Shown here piece by piece: positions 25,601 through 38,187 of a stretch of DNA of 64,000 nucleotides (position 1 is the first letter of the stretch; each line of letters opens with the position of its first letter). Location of the stretch: positions 5,835,501 through 5,899,500 of the forward strand of contig NC_060106.1 in assembly GCF_021155765.1 (NCBI RefSeq). Direction: 5' to 3'. Source of the DNA: Diprion similis (taxonomy: Eukaryota > Arthropoda > Insecta > Hymenoptera > Diprionidae). The notes beneath the pieces were generated by a model that saw nothing but the letters and a program-made list of their open reading frames with translations, was not told the DNA's origin and made no database searches. Both the position numbers and the translations under genes were made by a program.

Positions 25601-28600
25601 CTTCTAATAAATACAAAGAATTTGAAAAGATCTTATTTTATTTATGATTTTTTATTCAAATTAGCGTATTTTCATATGCATTAGCATTCATTTCCCGTTA
25701 CGTATGTACCCATAAATTCGGCTATAATATACATTAGTTAATTGAAGATTCGCCTAGTCATCAGTCAGTTTAATAATTGCCATTCTAGTATTTGCTATGT
25801 AACGAAATGTATATGGTGAAAATCGTTTCGACAATTGTTTCTTGTAGTAAGTCAGTATCATTGAGGCGGTAGTAGAGAAACTCATATTCAGTCAGTGGCC
25901 ATCCCGATTTTGATTATGCCATTTCAAGTCTTTAAGTAATTTTGAAAGTAGTACAATGTGTTGGGTATAATCCTGAATGGAAAAACACCGCCTAATATAT
26001 ATTTATTGATTATCCAAGATATCGTACTACAAAATCCAGATTTTAACATTTTCCCTCGAGATATCTCAGCATGTAGACTCGTATCTTAAATTCACTGTCC
26101 AGTCGATATTTATACATTACATATAGGAAATATGCAACACTCTGGAAGAAAAAAATACTTATGTAAAAAATTTTTTAAAACCAAAATAAGGTCATGGATT
26201 TTTTTTAGTATTTTCACACGTTAAACTTTAAGATGTCATGCCAAGACCGTAAAAATTGTCCAAAATCTTGATGCAGGAAAGAAACGTTCAAAATTGTTGT
26301 TTTCAGGCTGTTCATACCATGGTGTGACGGGCCCTCCTAATGCACCAATGAAAAATGTTTGAGGAATCGATTTGAAACATCTAATATTTCCCTGAGAAAT
26401 TAAGAAAAAAAAATATGGGGATAGGTCATTATCGGATATCATTCCGAGTTGGTCACAATACAATGTTGATATAACATTAAAGATATACATATAGCCTTAA
26501 TGGATTGCATATATATATACCTATATATATATATATATACATCATTTCTGAATACGTTCTTAGCATATAGATATATTTAATGTAATGGCGAATAAATTCA
26601 ATGTATCAGTTATTTACCAAGTGTACAAAATATGAATAACAAGCATTTGTGATTTACAAATCAAGATACCGTATTATTCCAAATATAAGTCAACCCATAG
26701 TTTCAGTATACATTTCAGACCTTTTTTGGTACTGAACATAAGTCGACTTTTATGACAAAATTGATATGACAAAAGTATGTCTACATACAAACTTAAAAAC
26801 TGCAATTTTTTTAAGTAGATACATTCATCAATGGAACTTAGATAGATGAAAACATCACAGCATTAATTCCATTGGTCTAATTTTGTGATTGAACTGTTCA
26901 TAAAATAGAATTCCAGTCTGTAAGGCAAATTTCGTTAAAGTCCCGAATACAAGTCGAGGACGATTTGGACAATTTGGGGGTCATGTCTGCAAACAAAAAC
27001 TTCGACTTATATTTGGAACAATACGGCAAACATTTTATGAGCTATCAATATAGTATATATGTATTATTTTTCTTACATGATATATTTTGATAGTATCAAC
27101 ATGTAGTTTATACATACCTATAGTATTATTATAGATCGTAGACCAAATGTATTTACATCATTTTCTACTAAGCAATCAATTCGCATAAGTATAGTAACAT
27201 CAGATTGACTCAATCGAACAATCGGTACAGTATGGGGTCTTAACTGCTTGAGGTAAATGTACACGTCGACGTAATTTTAGCACCAAAACTGTATAAACGT
27301 TTACTCTAAATGAAAAAGTACCAAAAATTTTTCTTAATTTTACAAAAACTTGAATAAAACACAAAATAAATGTATAAATTAATTTAAAAATTCATGTGAT
27401 GAAAAATTGTATGTTTTATTAAATTTTTTTTGGGATCAAACACCACTCGACTTTGAACGAAATATTTGAATACTAAATAAATAACATGTTATGTTAATTT
27501 TTACTCTTTTTAAATCATACATGAAATAGAAAGTGGCCTTCAAATTGTTCCAAGTAAATAAACTCTGAGCAACGCATAGGCCAATCTCGTGAAATTCTTA
27601 ATCGTGTGTGTAATGAATATATCAATGACACCATCAACTAAATACATGCTGATTGCGTATCGAATATATTTTGTACAAATTGATGTTTATGTATATATTA
27701 TAATGTCCTATGAAATATGAAGGATCTAATGTTTAAAAAGAAAATTTCAAACTTGGAAGCCATGGACTGAAATTTTTAGCGTTTCATAAAATTTTGATAT
27801 TGCACAAGCGGAAAAAAGTACAAACGTTAATAAGCTCTGCAGTTACAATGATTTTAGAGTCACATGGAAGTGAAAAGAAAGGGGGAAAAAACCATAATAA
27901 AAAATTGGCAACTACCTAATTTGCAAGTATATGAAACACCATAATTTATGTAATCCAATGAACGAAATGTCTTGACGCGCAAGTCACGTGAAGAACACAT
28001 ATTTGTAACTGTGAAATAGGCCTTAAAAAATTTTGAATGAATGACAAAATATTCTAAGTAAAAGATTACTACATTAAATTACTAGGCGACTTTTATAGAT
28101 AATTATAAAACTATTGTACTACCTCGATGTTTTTATAAAGAAGAAATGTGTAGTCAGTGGTCTAGTGAGATGAAAATTTACACAAAGTTCTATTATGAAA
28201 TATGAAAATATGCCAAAGCTTAGCGAGTTGTATACAAGGTGACGCGCAGTACAAAATGTTTGTACTAGTAATAATACCAGGAAGTGAGTTGTCTTTCTTC
28301 GTATCATTATCAATACTATTGTTTATGGGTACAATGAATCATTTTTTCTGCTGAGTTACATGATTATTCAACCTGGAAATATGCAAAATATCAAGTTAAA
28401 GCTAATCGATGTAACGGAAACTTTCCAATTGAAAGAATTTTAGTAACCTTATGCTAAGTTCAGTTTGATTCTGTTTTTGCAATATTCAAAACATCGGATA
28501 AAATTTTAGAATTTTTTTTTAGACGTATCAACTCGTGAATAATAACACAATAATAAAGATATACATGTAGATAACGACTCCGAGCAACAACTTGTAACAA

Positions 28601-29281
28601 TATATACCCAGCCCATTGTTGAGAAAATAACTGTAAACATTGACTTGAATACAGGTTGTAGTGAGTAATATTTACTGTTACGCAAATTGGAGAAAAATTT
28701 AAACCTGTCACTAACTCCGAAAGAATTTTCTTAGTTTAAGAAAAATGTACCAAAAGATTACAAAGCTTATATCAAAATAAGCCATGCAAATAAATGTGAA
28801 TACTAAAATTCTTTATTTGTTTTTTCTCTTATATCTTGTAAAATCCTCGTATCCTTACCTAATTAATATGAACAATGAATACGTATTTCTCAATTTATAT
28901 CACTGTTGAATATATTATCAAGGGGTCTGAAGATTTCAAGCATAATTCATTGTGAAACACAATTCATATTATGACTGTTAAAGTTTATCAATATCATGGA
29001 TGAAATTTTATGATGCATAATTTTGAAGTAATCCTAATTGTTTTGATACGTTTTGAATCGAAAAAGAAAATCGTTAATGCCCATACAGTATGAAAATGAC
29101 TTATTTCTCTCATTTAAACCCCTTTCTTTCATAAAGCGATGCACACAACTTGGCAGTAAATTCCTTTGGCCTTACCTGCATAATAAGCATCTTGCTATAA
29201 AGAGCCATTAATAAGAGTAAACGAAATTCAAAAAGTCGTTTTCGATATATTATTTGCTTCACATAAACGTGTGACTTATAT
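22696..29281. other. AT-rich spacer between UPRT and the SH3BGR-family gene
   Basis: About 6.6 kb with no coding exon recognised on either strand. It contains short A/T homopolymers, a TA-rich run at 26509-26540 and one MITE at 26669-27026. It also holds the 3' untranslated regions of both convergent neighbours. Confidence 0.6.
26669..27026. mobile_element. MITE with about 25-bp terminal inverted repeats
   Basis: The left end CCGTATTATTCCAAATATAA pairs with the reverse complement of the right end (CCGTATTGTTCCAAATATAA) and continues through AGTC. Further AAGTCGA-type motifs occur inside (near 26750 and 26950). There is no ORF. The ends resemble those of Tc1/mariner-pogo-derived MITEs. TA is present at the left flank but not clearly at the right. 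Confidence 0.65.
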
Positions 29282-31172
29282 CTATTCTTCCTTTGCTTGG
29301 TCGTCAGATTTCTCTTCATTTTTATCAGCACCATCGTCAGGTAATTCAGTGTTATCATCTTGTGTGTCTTTTACCTCATCTTTGGGTGCTTCCAATGATT
29401 CGTTCGCTTCGGCAGTCTCGTTTTTTACCACCTTCGGTTCACTCGTTTGAGTCTCTTCAATCGTCGAAGATCTCCTTTCAGCAGCACTAGAAAATTCCGA
29501 AGAAATTAATAACGTAACGACAATCATAATGTTTATGTTTTTATTAAGTTGAATAAAAAACCAAATAAAGTTTGAAAAACAGCCAAATGTAGGAACTAGT
29601 TTAAAAAATCAAATCTCTTTCAAACTTTGATTAATAGTACACCTTTATATCTGTCGAAATACCTGTAAACAAACTCTTCTCAGAGGTGGTAATTAAAATT
29701 AGACATTGTGGATTAACAAGTTCAATTTTCTTTTGTCATTCTTACCTTTCTGGTTCAGTCGTTGATGCAGGTTTTTCGATGGACGGCTACAACAATGCAT
29801 TAAAACAAAATGTATATAACTTTTATTGAAATAAGTGGACATCAGAATCTTCAAAATATTTGCAAATTTGCTAATTCTATGAGGCAAAGAATACATTATG
29901 ATAGGAGTATAACTAAATGTATAAAAATTCTGTATATACCTCTCGGCTAGATGTATTTCCATTTTGTTGAGTTTCTTTAGGCGGAGATTTACTTCCAAGA
30001 GTTATTTCTGCAGTGCTAATTGCAGGTGTCACTTTTAGGAACTTCTCTAATTCGTCAATTTCATTGGCCAAATCAAAGTCTTCATAATCCTAGGAAAACA
30101 AAAAAGGGCCATAACAAAATTTGAGTAAAATCAGCGAAAATAATATGAAAAAAAAAAAAAAAAAAAAAACTACTCCAGTTGATATGATGCTTGAAAAAGC
30201 AATCTTGCATATACCATAAGTTGTTTAATAAGAAAATGATTTATTTACTCCACAATATTCTTCGTCGTTGAATAATTGCGGTGGTAGTGGATATTTGCTA
30301 TCTTTTGGGTTACTTTTACTCTGCATGAACTCCTTCTCCGCCTCTTTTCCTGGCTCTGTGATATCCGTTACTTCATATGGAACATTTTTACTCTCCAGAA
30401 TCATAAGTACCCGCTGCTGTCGTTTTTTTACCTATAAAAATGGAATATACTCATTGCTCTGATTGCATTAAGTAGTTGTCGAACCATTATTCACATGTTT
30501 ACTTAATAGTTGCTACATTCCGTGTCCATTAGATAAGTTGAAATAATAGATGCAACTTCTTTCTTTTCAACATGTGCAACATTTACTGAAATTCATTAGT
30601 AATTTTGTAGCGCACACATAAGGATTGTACGGTTACTTTTCCACAACTAAGGGACAAAATTCGTGCATAATGAAAAATAAAAAAGAAATTGTCACCGTAA
30701 TTGAGTCATTTCTTAAACAGGAATCTGATATCATTGGTTAAAAAGATTGTGAAATGAAAATGAAACGTTGAAAATGGGTAATGTTTCGTTATAAGATTAA
30801 AAATTGCCGAATATAATTATTGGCAATGCCATTTTAAGAAGCTGACAATCGGTATGTGTTGACTAATAAATTAATTCCATTGTGTAACGCAGGTAGCAAG
30901 CATAGCGGGAGATGTGGTAAACCGGCTCTACGAATTCATACAATCATATAGATAGTTTTTGGTCCTCGTCGACAATTGGTGCATAATATGATGAGTAATT
31001 TGATATATTATCGACAAGTATATATATGGAATAATGAAATGTCATAGAGCTGCGGTAATCGCGATAGATTGGCACTGCCCAAGGTCTAGCTGCCTTTTGT
31101 GTACTCCGTTATAATTCCGGTACTTACTTCCTTATTTCCACTAATCCCTGATATGTAAACTTTCACAACCAT
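29282..31172 (-). CDS. SH3 domain-binding glutamic acid-rich protein family member
   Basis: Small thioredoxin/glutaredoxin-fold adaptor, presumed cytosolic. Minus-strand exons in order: 31128-31172, 30249-30431, 29940-30089, 29746-29786, 29282-29486. All have GT-AG borders and compatible phases, giving 207 aa. The N-terminus MVVKVYISGISGNKE, the QQRVLMILESKNVPYEVTD block and the proline motif PLPPQLF (residues 63-69) are diagnostic of SH3BGR/SH3BGRL. The fold ends near residue 95. The rest is a low-complexity Glu/Asp/Ser/Thr tail ending KSDDQAKEE, the acidic C-terminus that gives the family its name; short SH3BGRL forms lack it. It corresponds to Drosophila Sh3beta by family, not by alignment. 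Its start codon lies 773 bp from that of ABCB7 on the opposite strand. Confidence 0.92.
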
Positions 31173-31945
31173 TGTCGCTTATTGTTTCACTTTCAATAAA
31201 TCACTAATAAATACTGTCAACTAAATATCAAAGATAATTCCTCCTAAATAGTTCGTATAAATAAGTCCGCGAGAGAATTTCAGACAACTGCTGGCTATGG
31301 TCTGACGGTGAGAACCGCTCATTCGTTCCCTTGATTGCTCAGCGCTCGCTGCTTTCCCTGCCTGCCTGCCTGAATACTACGTCACAATATGCATGAAGAA
31401 CCAAACCACTCAGTGCTACCCAGATAAGACGTCGAATGAAATATTTTTCCAATATCAAAATACGGGCATAATGTAAGAAGATATAAGGGAGTGACGGCGT
31501 TGACTCGGTAATCGGAGTTCCTGCGCAGTCTATGTGCGCAGCTATCTCTAAGAACCAATCGCGTTCCCGAACCATATGAAGACCACTTTGTATTTTCGTG
31601 GAACACTCATCTCATACAATAATCATAGAAATGCGGGAAATTACTCGATTTCTGTGAGTATATTAGTCACGAGGTAACGTTTTTTTTTTCTTAAACCATC
31701 TGAAGAAATGCACTAAACCAACTATCACGAGTCTAAAATTAGAGATTGTCTAGAAATTAAGAATCTGACAACGAATTTTTGGCAGCCCAAATTATAATGC
31801 CAAACAGATTAGAAGTTTGACCATCTGACTAATTCTTATAGTCGATGTTTTAATACTGTCATACTAGATTCACAATCAGTCTCGAGCACACCACGGTCTC
31901 GAGAGTTGAGACGAGGGGAAACGGATCGGGCTTCGCGTGGCGAGG
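31173..31945. promoter_or_regulatory. Divergent promoter interval between the SH3BGR-family gene and ABCB7
   Basis: 773 bp separate the two opposed start codons. The interval is GC-richer than nearby spacers and contains an inverted CCAAT box (ACCAATCGCG near 31554) and repeated TGCGCAG/GCGCAG motifs near 31524-31540. No other gene was recognised here; open frames at 31339-31606 look incidental. Shared or back-to-back promoters are inferred from geometry. Confidence 0.5.
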
Positions 31946-34900
31946 ATGTTGGGGTTCACTTTATGGAATCGTCTTCTAAAATCTGGGCTAAATGACAGAG
32001 AACTTTGGATAAAAACTGTCAAATTTTCGTCCTGTGCCGCGAGACCTGTCCTTTTGTACAGAGGTTCGACACACAGGTATCACCTTCGTGGATCGCCTAT
32101 TACAGTAATCGGACTAAGGGTAATATTTATAGGACTCCAGCTGATTTTAAAGCTATTAATTTTTAATTACACTGAATGAATTGACAACTTTCACATAAGT
32201 TTTACATACAGTAAACTCACTTTACCTGCCTCGCTTCTGTGTAAATTTATATTCTTTGAATTTCAAAGTGAAATAAGAAATGTTTCTGAACGTGTAAATG
32301 TTTTATCAATTAAAAACTAAGGATTCTATACCTAATGACTTTTGCGCTGAGTCAATATGGAAATCTGTTTACTACGGTGTCAATAAAAAAAAATTGAAAT
32401 GGAATGACGACATTTTCAAAATACAGTAAATGCAGCTAAATGTGTTACTAACCTTCCCACGAGTTTTTGGAGTAACAGATGAGTCTTTCACTAGCTAAGA
32501 AGAGAATTTTTATTTCAACAATAATAAAATCCTTTTCACGTACTCAATTGTCATGATTAACATATCTTTAAGGTAATGTATATTGCTAATGAATTTTCAA
32601 TTAGCATTGGCATGATACTTTGGTCGCATAATTACATAACCAGCAGTATGTGAGCGTTACAATTGACATGTAGAAATAGTAGTCAATCCGTTGAAACATA
32701 ATTTTCATTAATGTTTTGATTTGCGGGTAAGATGATTGAAAAATGATGTAACTAAATGACATTTATATGGAAAACATCATGATTCTTCGTCTGATAAATG
32801 TTTTCTAATATACATCATTATCTCAAGATTTTTCGTAACAATCTGTCGCAGTTTTATGATTGTAGTTTGTGGCGGTAATTCAACAAATATTAATATATCA
32901 ATATATGAATTTTTGATTCATACATAGAATTTATAACAAGCATTAAGTTTGTCGTTTGAGTAATAATTTATTTTCCAATTGCTAAAGTACCTGAATTTCT
33001 CTTTATATTTTGTTTTATTAACTTCACAAACTTCAACCTCAGAATGTTGACAGTTTTTTTTATATACGTCAAATTGTTTTATTCCTTCTGCAGATATAAA
33101 TAACCACCTCAATAAATGGGTATGGGTCGTACGTTGAGAAGTCGTCGTGCAAAAAGGAAATATTCTTCGTTTCAATCAGAACTCCAAGATGCTATTGTAC
33201 TTGATCGCTTGTTAGTCTGGATGCGGTCCAAGAACTGGTCCTCAACCTGTAGTTTAACTTGTTATTACTTCCCTGAAACAGGGCGGGGTTTAAAAGCACT
33301 GAAAAAAATCAAACAGAATGAGATAATAGTAGAAATACCTAAACATTTATTGATTACAACAAATACTATTTCTCAGAGCCCTATTCAGCATATACTATCC
33401 AATCCAAAAGTATCTGATGCTCAAAGTGTTTTGGCTGCATTTTTGGTCTATGAAAAACATCTAGCGGATGAATCTGAGTGGAAACCGTACTTAGATTCCC
33501 TTCCCAAAACATTCACTAATCCATATTTTTGTACCATGCGAGAGAAAAAACAATTGCCCAACTTTATACTTGAAACGCTGAATCTACAATCAGCTCAAAT
33601 TAAGAGTACATATTTAGCTCTAATCGCTGCCCTTAAAGATGTTCGTACTCAATGCAATGGCAATGGTTCATTTTCTGAAAACATGGAAAAGTGTCGGCAC
33701 TGTTATATGAGTTATGAAAATATTTTTACTTTTTGTAAGTATCAGTGGGCATATTTCGTTGTAAATACACGAGCAGTTTACATAGATCTTGGAAAAGCAG
33801 ATAGCAGATTTAGGAATAATAATTTGGCGTTGGCACCTTTTTTGGATTTATTTAATCACAGTTTTGATGCTTCCGTTAATACTGGTCTCATGAAGAATCA
33901 AAACCAAGCAGAGTGTTATCAAATTACAACATTGAAGTCCTTTGATCATGATTCTCAAGTGTTCATAAATTATGGTTCTCATGATAATACAAAACTATAT
34001 GTTGAATACGGATTTTTCATACTTGATAATCCACTGGATGAAATAATTTTTAACATATCAGATATTAATAGCTGTATTACTTTGTCCGAAGTTCAGTACA
34101 ACTTTTTAATAACTTGTGGATTTGATAAAAAAATGGGTTTTAATTCAACTGGACTTAATTATAATGGAAAAATGGCACTGTTTATTGCAGTCACTAAATT
34201 TAGGCGGAAAGATTGGCTGATGAAAATATATGGAGATGATCTGCATGACGATGAATTAACGGAAATTTATTTGGTTGGGAGAAAAATATTAGAACGGAAA
34301 AAAAAAGGTCTTGTAAATCACCTTAGCGATATGAAAAAATTCCAGAAAACAAGTTCTAGCTTCAAAATTGCTCTAGGACTTGTAGAAGCTCAGATTCGCG
34401 TATTAGAATATTCATTTCAAAAGTTGTGTATAAATTAAGTTGCTTGTAAAATAATTTTCGTTAGGTAATGTTTTTATGCTTTTGTATAATATAAATATTC
34501 GTATAAAATATTCATACACGGATCTACTTTTATATATGTATTATTATTTTTGTGCCTGTACATATAATGTAGAAGAAAATAAGTATTTGAAGAATAAAAT
34601 GAATTATAACTAAGAAGGGCTTGTTCAATTTTGAGCTAATGAAGCCATTTCTATCAAGAATTTGTGCAAAGGTTGGCAAAAATTCGTAGCTGCTCTACTA
34701 ATTCAGCCTAATCTTAAAGCTTTCCACATTGAACCTAAGTTCGTGATACTATCCAAATAGTCGCAATCCGTACACATCACTTTTGAACATAATCCAGTGC
34801 AATTTTATCCGCAGCATTTTTATTTTGTACAGAAAAAAAAACAAATTAGAAATCTGAAGAGTTGAGTGCAAATTGGCATAGGTATTCATTCGTTTTTATT

Positions 34901-37900
34901 AATTTCAGTACTGTAGTGGCAATGTCATCGACCGAGCGCAAAAGAAGAAAAATGTACCACAATCAAAACCTGTGGTCACACCGGTTAAAATTCTATCGGT
35001 AGTAACCGGTGTAACTGGTGGTAAACCGGGTCAACAAAAGCGAAACTGTTTTCACCCTGGAGCGTCGAGTATGAGTCGAGATGCGATCAGCTTTGGGGAT
35101 CGACCTCCAGTCACGAGCAAAGACATGATTAAAGGAATGCTCAGTTATATTTGGCCAAAGGTATACGAACCTCTTGAACCTCTATACCAATGAAACGTTT
35201 ATATCAAATATCCATCAATCTACTATGATAAGTGTCAATTAATTATTGCTGAAGGCAATATTTAAACAACAGCAAATTAGTAATTACTGATAACTAACTA
35301 TTTGTTTTTGCACTCTGTAGCAATTGGTTTTGTATTTAGGATGATCCAGCAATCAAGCAAAGGGTTCAATTAGCACTGGGTCTACTAGTTGGCGCAAAAG
35401 TTTTGAATGTTACCGTACCATTCATATTCAAATATGCTATTGACACATTGAATACTCAAATGGTAGCGGTTGGTGGCGCACCTTTACTGAGCATGGGAAC
35501 AGCTCCCGAAACGGTGGCTACCGTAGGAACGTCTCTACTCATCGGCTGTAAAGATCCCTCAAATAGAACATGATTAAGAAAACGAAATTTAATCCAGCTT
35601 TGAAACTGTATCTTTTCTCCGTTTGATTAAATATTTTCATACAGATGGAATAGCGCGTGCCGGTGCAGCTGGAATAAATGAATTGCGAAATGCGGTATTT
35701 GCCAAGGTAGCGCAGCACTCGATACGTAAAATAGCTAAGAACGTATTTCTCCACTTGCATAACATGGATCTGGCGTTTCATTTGGGCAGACAAACTGGTG
35801 CCCTTTCCAAGGTAACGTGATAATTTTAGTCTCAGGCTCGTAAGTTATAGCCGGATTTAAAAGATCTGAATTAACTCTTGTACAAATGTTACTAATGTAT
35901 GAAATGTAGACAATAGACCGAGGCAGTCGAGGTATAAATTTCGTGCTTACTGCCATGGTGTTCAACGTTGTCCCAACGATATTTGAACTTGCATTAGTGA
36001 GTACCATTCTGGGCGTTAAATGCGGGCCCGAGTTTGCTGCCGTCGCTCTGGGGTGCGTAGGAATTTATACAGCTTACACCCTGAGTGTAACGCAATGGAG
36101 GACAAAGTTTCGCGTGTATATGAATCAAGCTGAAAACGAAGCTGGTAACAAAGCGATTGACTCCCTTATCAATTATGAAACAGTAAAAGTGAGTTCATGA
36201 AAATCATATACTTATAATGTTACTAGGAAATAATTTCACTCTTAATACTTAGTCGCATGGTTTGACAAATTGTGCAGAATTCATGATCTGGAGTTGAAAC
36301 TTTTGTTTTGTATCTGAAAATTGCAGGTATTTTTTTCTGGTAGAACTTGTTCTATATTGTGAAATTATGAATTTTTCAGTATTTTAATAACGAACAGTAC
36401 GAAGCCGACAGATACAACCAATCATTAAAGAAATACGAAGCAGCCTCTTTAAAAACTAGTACCAGTTTAGCAATGCTAAATTTTGGACAGCATGCCATAT
36501 TTAGTGGTGCCTTGAGCTTGATAATGGTCTTAACCGCTAAGAACATAGTCAATGGTAAGCATTTTCATACTGTTATAGATAAACATCAGACTATTGTTGG
36601 AAAAGATACTCTGTACATTTATGATGAACAGCTTACAATTGATTTAACTCAGTACAATCTATATTTACTCTGTTCTATATGTTTTTATAGGAACAATGAC
36701 TGTTGGTGATTTAGTGATGGTCAATGCATTACTATTTCAATTATCAGTTCCACTAGGATTTCTTGGGTCGGTATATCGAGAAGTCAGACAGGCACTTATA
36801 GATATGCAAACCATGTTCACGTTAATGATGATGGACAGTTCAATCAAGGTATAAAAAGATTGTTAAATAACTCATCAATTATAATACATATTCTGAATTA
36901 CAATCAAAAAACCTACAGGTGCAGACTTACTATTTGAATTTAATTTTAACAGAATAAGGAAAACACCATACCTTTTCACGTTACACCAAGTACTTCCGAA
37001 ATCACTTTTAAAAATGTGAAGTTCCAATACATTGAAGGAAAACCAATCTTTGAAGACCTGAACTTCACTATTCCAAGTGGTAAAAAAGTTGCTATAGTTG
37101 GTGGCTCAGGTTCAGGGTAAGATTGCCATTTGTTTGTACAAAATCTTGATTTCAATATGATAAGTAGTAATTTTACAGATGATTCCATCTTAACGTTTTC
37201 GCTCATCATCGTAATTCTCTTGATCTTATGACGTTGCACTACAATGACGGACTCCTTTTTTATCTAGAAAGTCATCTATTGTCAGATTACTCTATCGGTT
37301 CTTTGAACCACAGGAAGGTGACATATATATAAATGGCCAAAATATTCGCGATGTCAATATGGATGATCTTAGAAAATCGATAGCCATTGTACCTCAGGTA
37401 AAATATAAAAAATGCTAGAAGATTACCAAACAACTTGTAATTCAACGGAAATTACCATAAGAAGAAGTTTGATCCCAAGTAAACTGAAACAATTTACAAA
37501 CGTTATCAAACGTATCAGATATAACCAGTCATTTTTAATGTTTTTTAGGATTCTGTGCTATTTCACGATACAATATTTTACAATTTACATTATGGAAATC
37601 TCAGTAGCACCGAAGAAGACGTACATAAGGCGACAGAAATGGCAAATTTGCATGCGTCTATTTTGAAATGGCCTAAAGGCTATCAGACTCAAGTTGGAGA
37701 ACGTGGATTAAAATTAAGTGGAGGTGAAAAACAAAGAGTGGCGATAGCTAGGGCAATATTGAAAAACAGTCCGATCTTGGTATTCGACGAAGCTACGTCT
37801 TCCCTAGACTCAATAACAGAACATGTAAGCATTTGAATTCATATCATTAGTTTTATATATAGTAGGTATGTATCTTTGTTATATTCTTTGAAAAAAAAAA

Positions 37901-38187
37901 ATTGCGATAGCAGTTAATTTTTAGGTATTTCTTATGTTTCCTCATGTTTTCCGTAGAATATTTTGGAGGCTTTAAGACGTGCAACAATTGGACGTACATC
38001 AATAGTGATTGCCCATCGTTTGTCAACTGTTATGGATGCCGATGAGATTTTAGTCCTGGATGGTGGAAAATTAGTGGAGCAAGGAACACATGGCGAATTA
38101 ATTTCCAAACCAAATTCTTTGTACAATAGGCTTTGGGAAGCTCAGCACATGGGCATGACTCAAAAAAAAGTTGATGCTAATAGTTAA
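31946..38187 (+). CDS. ABCB7: Mitochondrial ABC transporter ABCB7 (Atm1 type)
   Basis: Inner-membrane half-transporter that exports a glutathione/sulfur species needed for cytosolic Fe-S assembly. Exons: 31946-32119, 34909-35160, 35340-35547, 35645-35811, 35910-36188, 36380-36554, 36691-36848, 36953-37116, 37268-37397, 37549-37824, 37957-38187; all phases fit, giving 737 aa. The basic N-terminus [14 protein letters not shown] suits a mitochondrial presequence. The transmembrane domain has family blocks such as [32 protein letters not shown] and YETVKYFNNE. The nucleotide-binding domain has Walker A GGSGSGKS (521-528), signature LSGGE (625-629), Walker B ILVFDE (645-650) and the H-loop His681. 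It lacks the cysteine-rich C-terminal end of human ABCB7. I chose ATG 31946; the GTG three codons upstream is not a likely start. Intron 1 (2.8 kb) hosts the SETD4-like gene. Confidence 0.95.
33116..34438 (+). CDS. SETD4: SETD4-like SET-domain protein methyltransferase, intronless
   Basis: Lysine methyltransferase of the SETD3/SETD4/RuBisCO-methyltransferase class. One uninterrupted frame of 440 aa (human SETD4 is 440). The N-terminus [12 protein letters not shown] matches the basic start of SETD4. The SET fold begins at [20 protein letters not shown], with an inserted iSET helical region and NTRAVY. The cofactor/catalytic motifs are DLFNHS (residues 244-249) and FINYG (283-287), followed by VEYGF. 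A Rubisco-LSMT-like substrate-binding region follows. A second ATG two codons downstream is possible. The gene lies entirely in ABCB7 intron 1 on the same strand and has its own AATAAA at 34593. A TTCTGCAG 26 bases before the ATG could be an acceptor for a 5' UTR exon. Confidence 0.9.
   Translation: MGMGRTLRSRRAKRKYSSFQSELQDAIVLDRLLVWMRSKNWSSTCSLTCYYFPETGRGLKALKKIKQNEIIVEIPKHLLITTNTISQSPIQHILSNPKVSDAQSVLAAFLVYEKHLADESEWKPYLDSLPKTFTNPYFCTMREKKQLPNFILETLNLQSAQIKSTYLALIAALKDVRTQCNGNGSFSENMEKCRHCYMSYENIFTFCKYQWAYFVVNTRAVYIDLGKADSRFRNNNLALAPFLDLFNHSFDASVNTGLMKNQNQAECYQITTLKSFDHDSQVFINYGSHDNTKLYVEYGFFILDNPLDEIIFNISDINSCITLSEVQYNFLITCGFDKKMGFNSTGLNYNGKMALFIAVTKFRRKDWLMKIYGDDLHDDELTEIYLVGRKILERKKKGLVNHLSDMKKFQKTSSSFKIALGLVEAQIRVLEYSFQKLCIN
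34593..34598 (+). terminator. Probable SETD4 polyadenylation signal
   Basis: AATAAA 155 bases after the stop, before the ABCB7 exon 2 acceptor. Its position supports SETD4 having a transcript separate from ABCB7. Confidence 0.45.
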
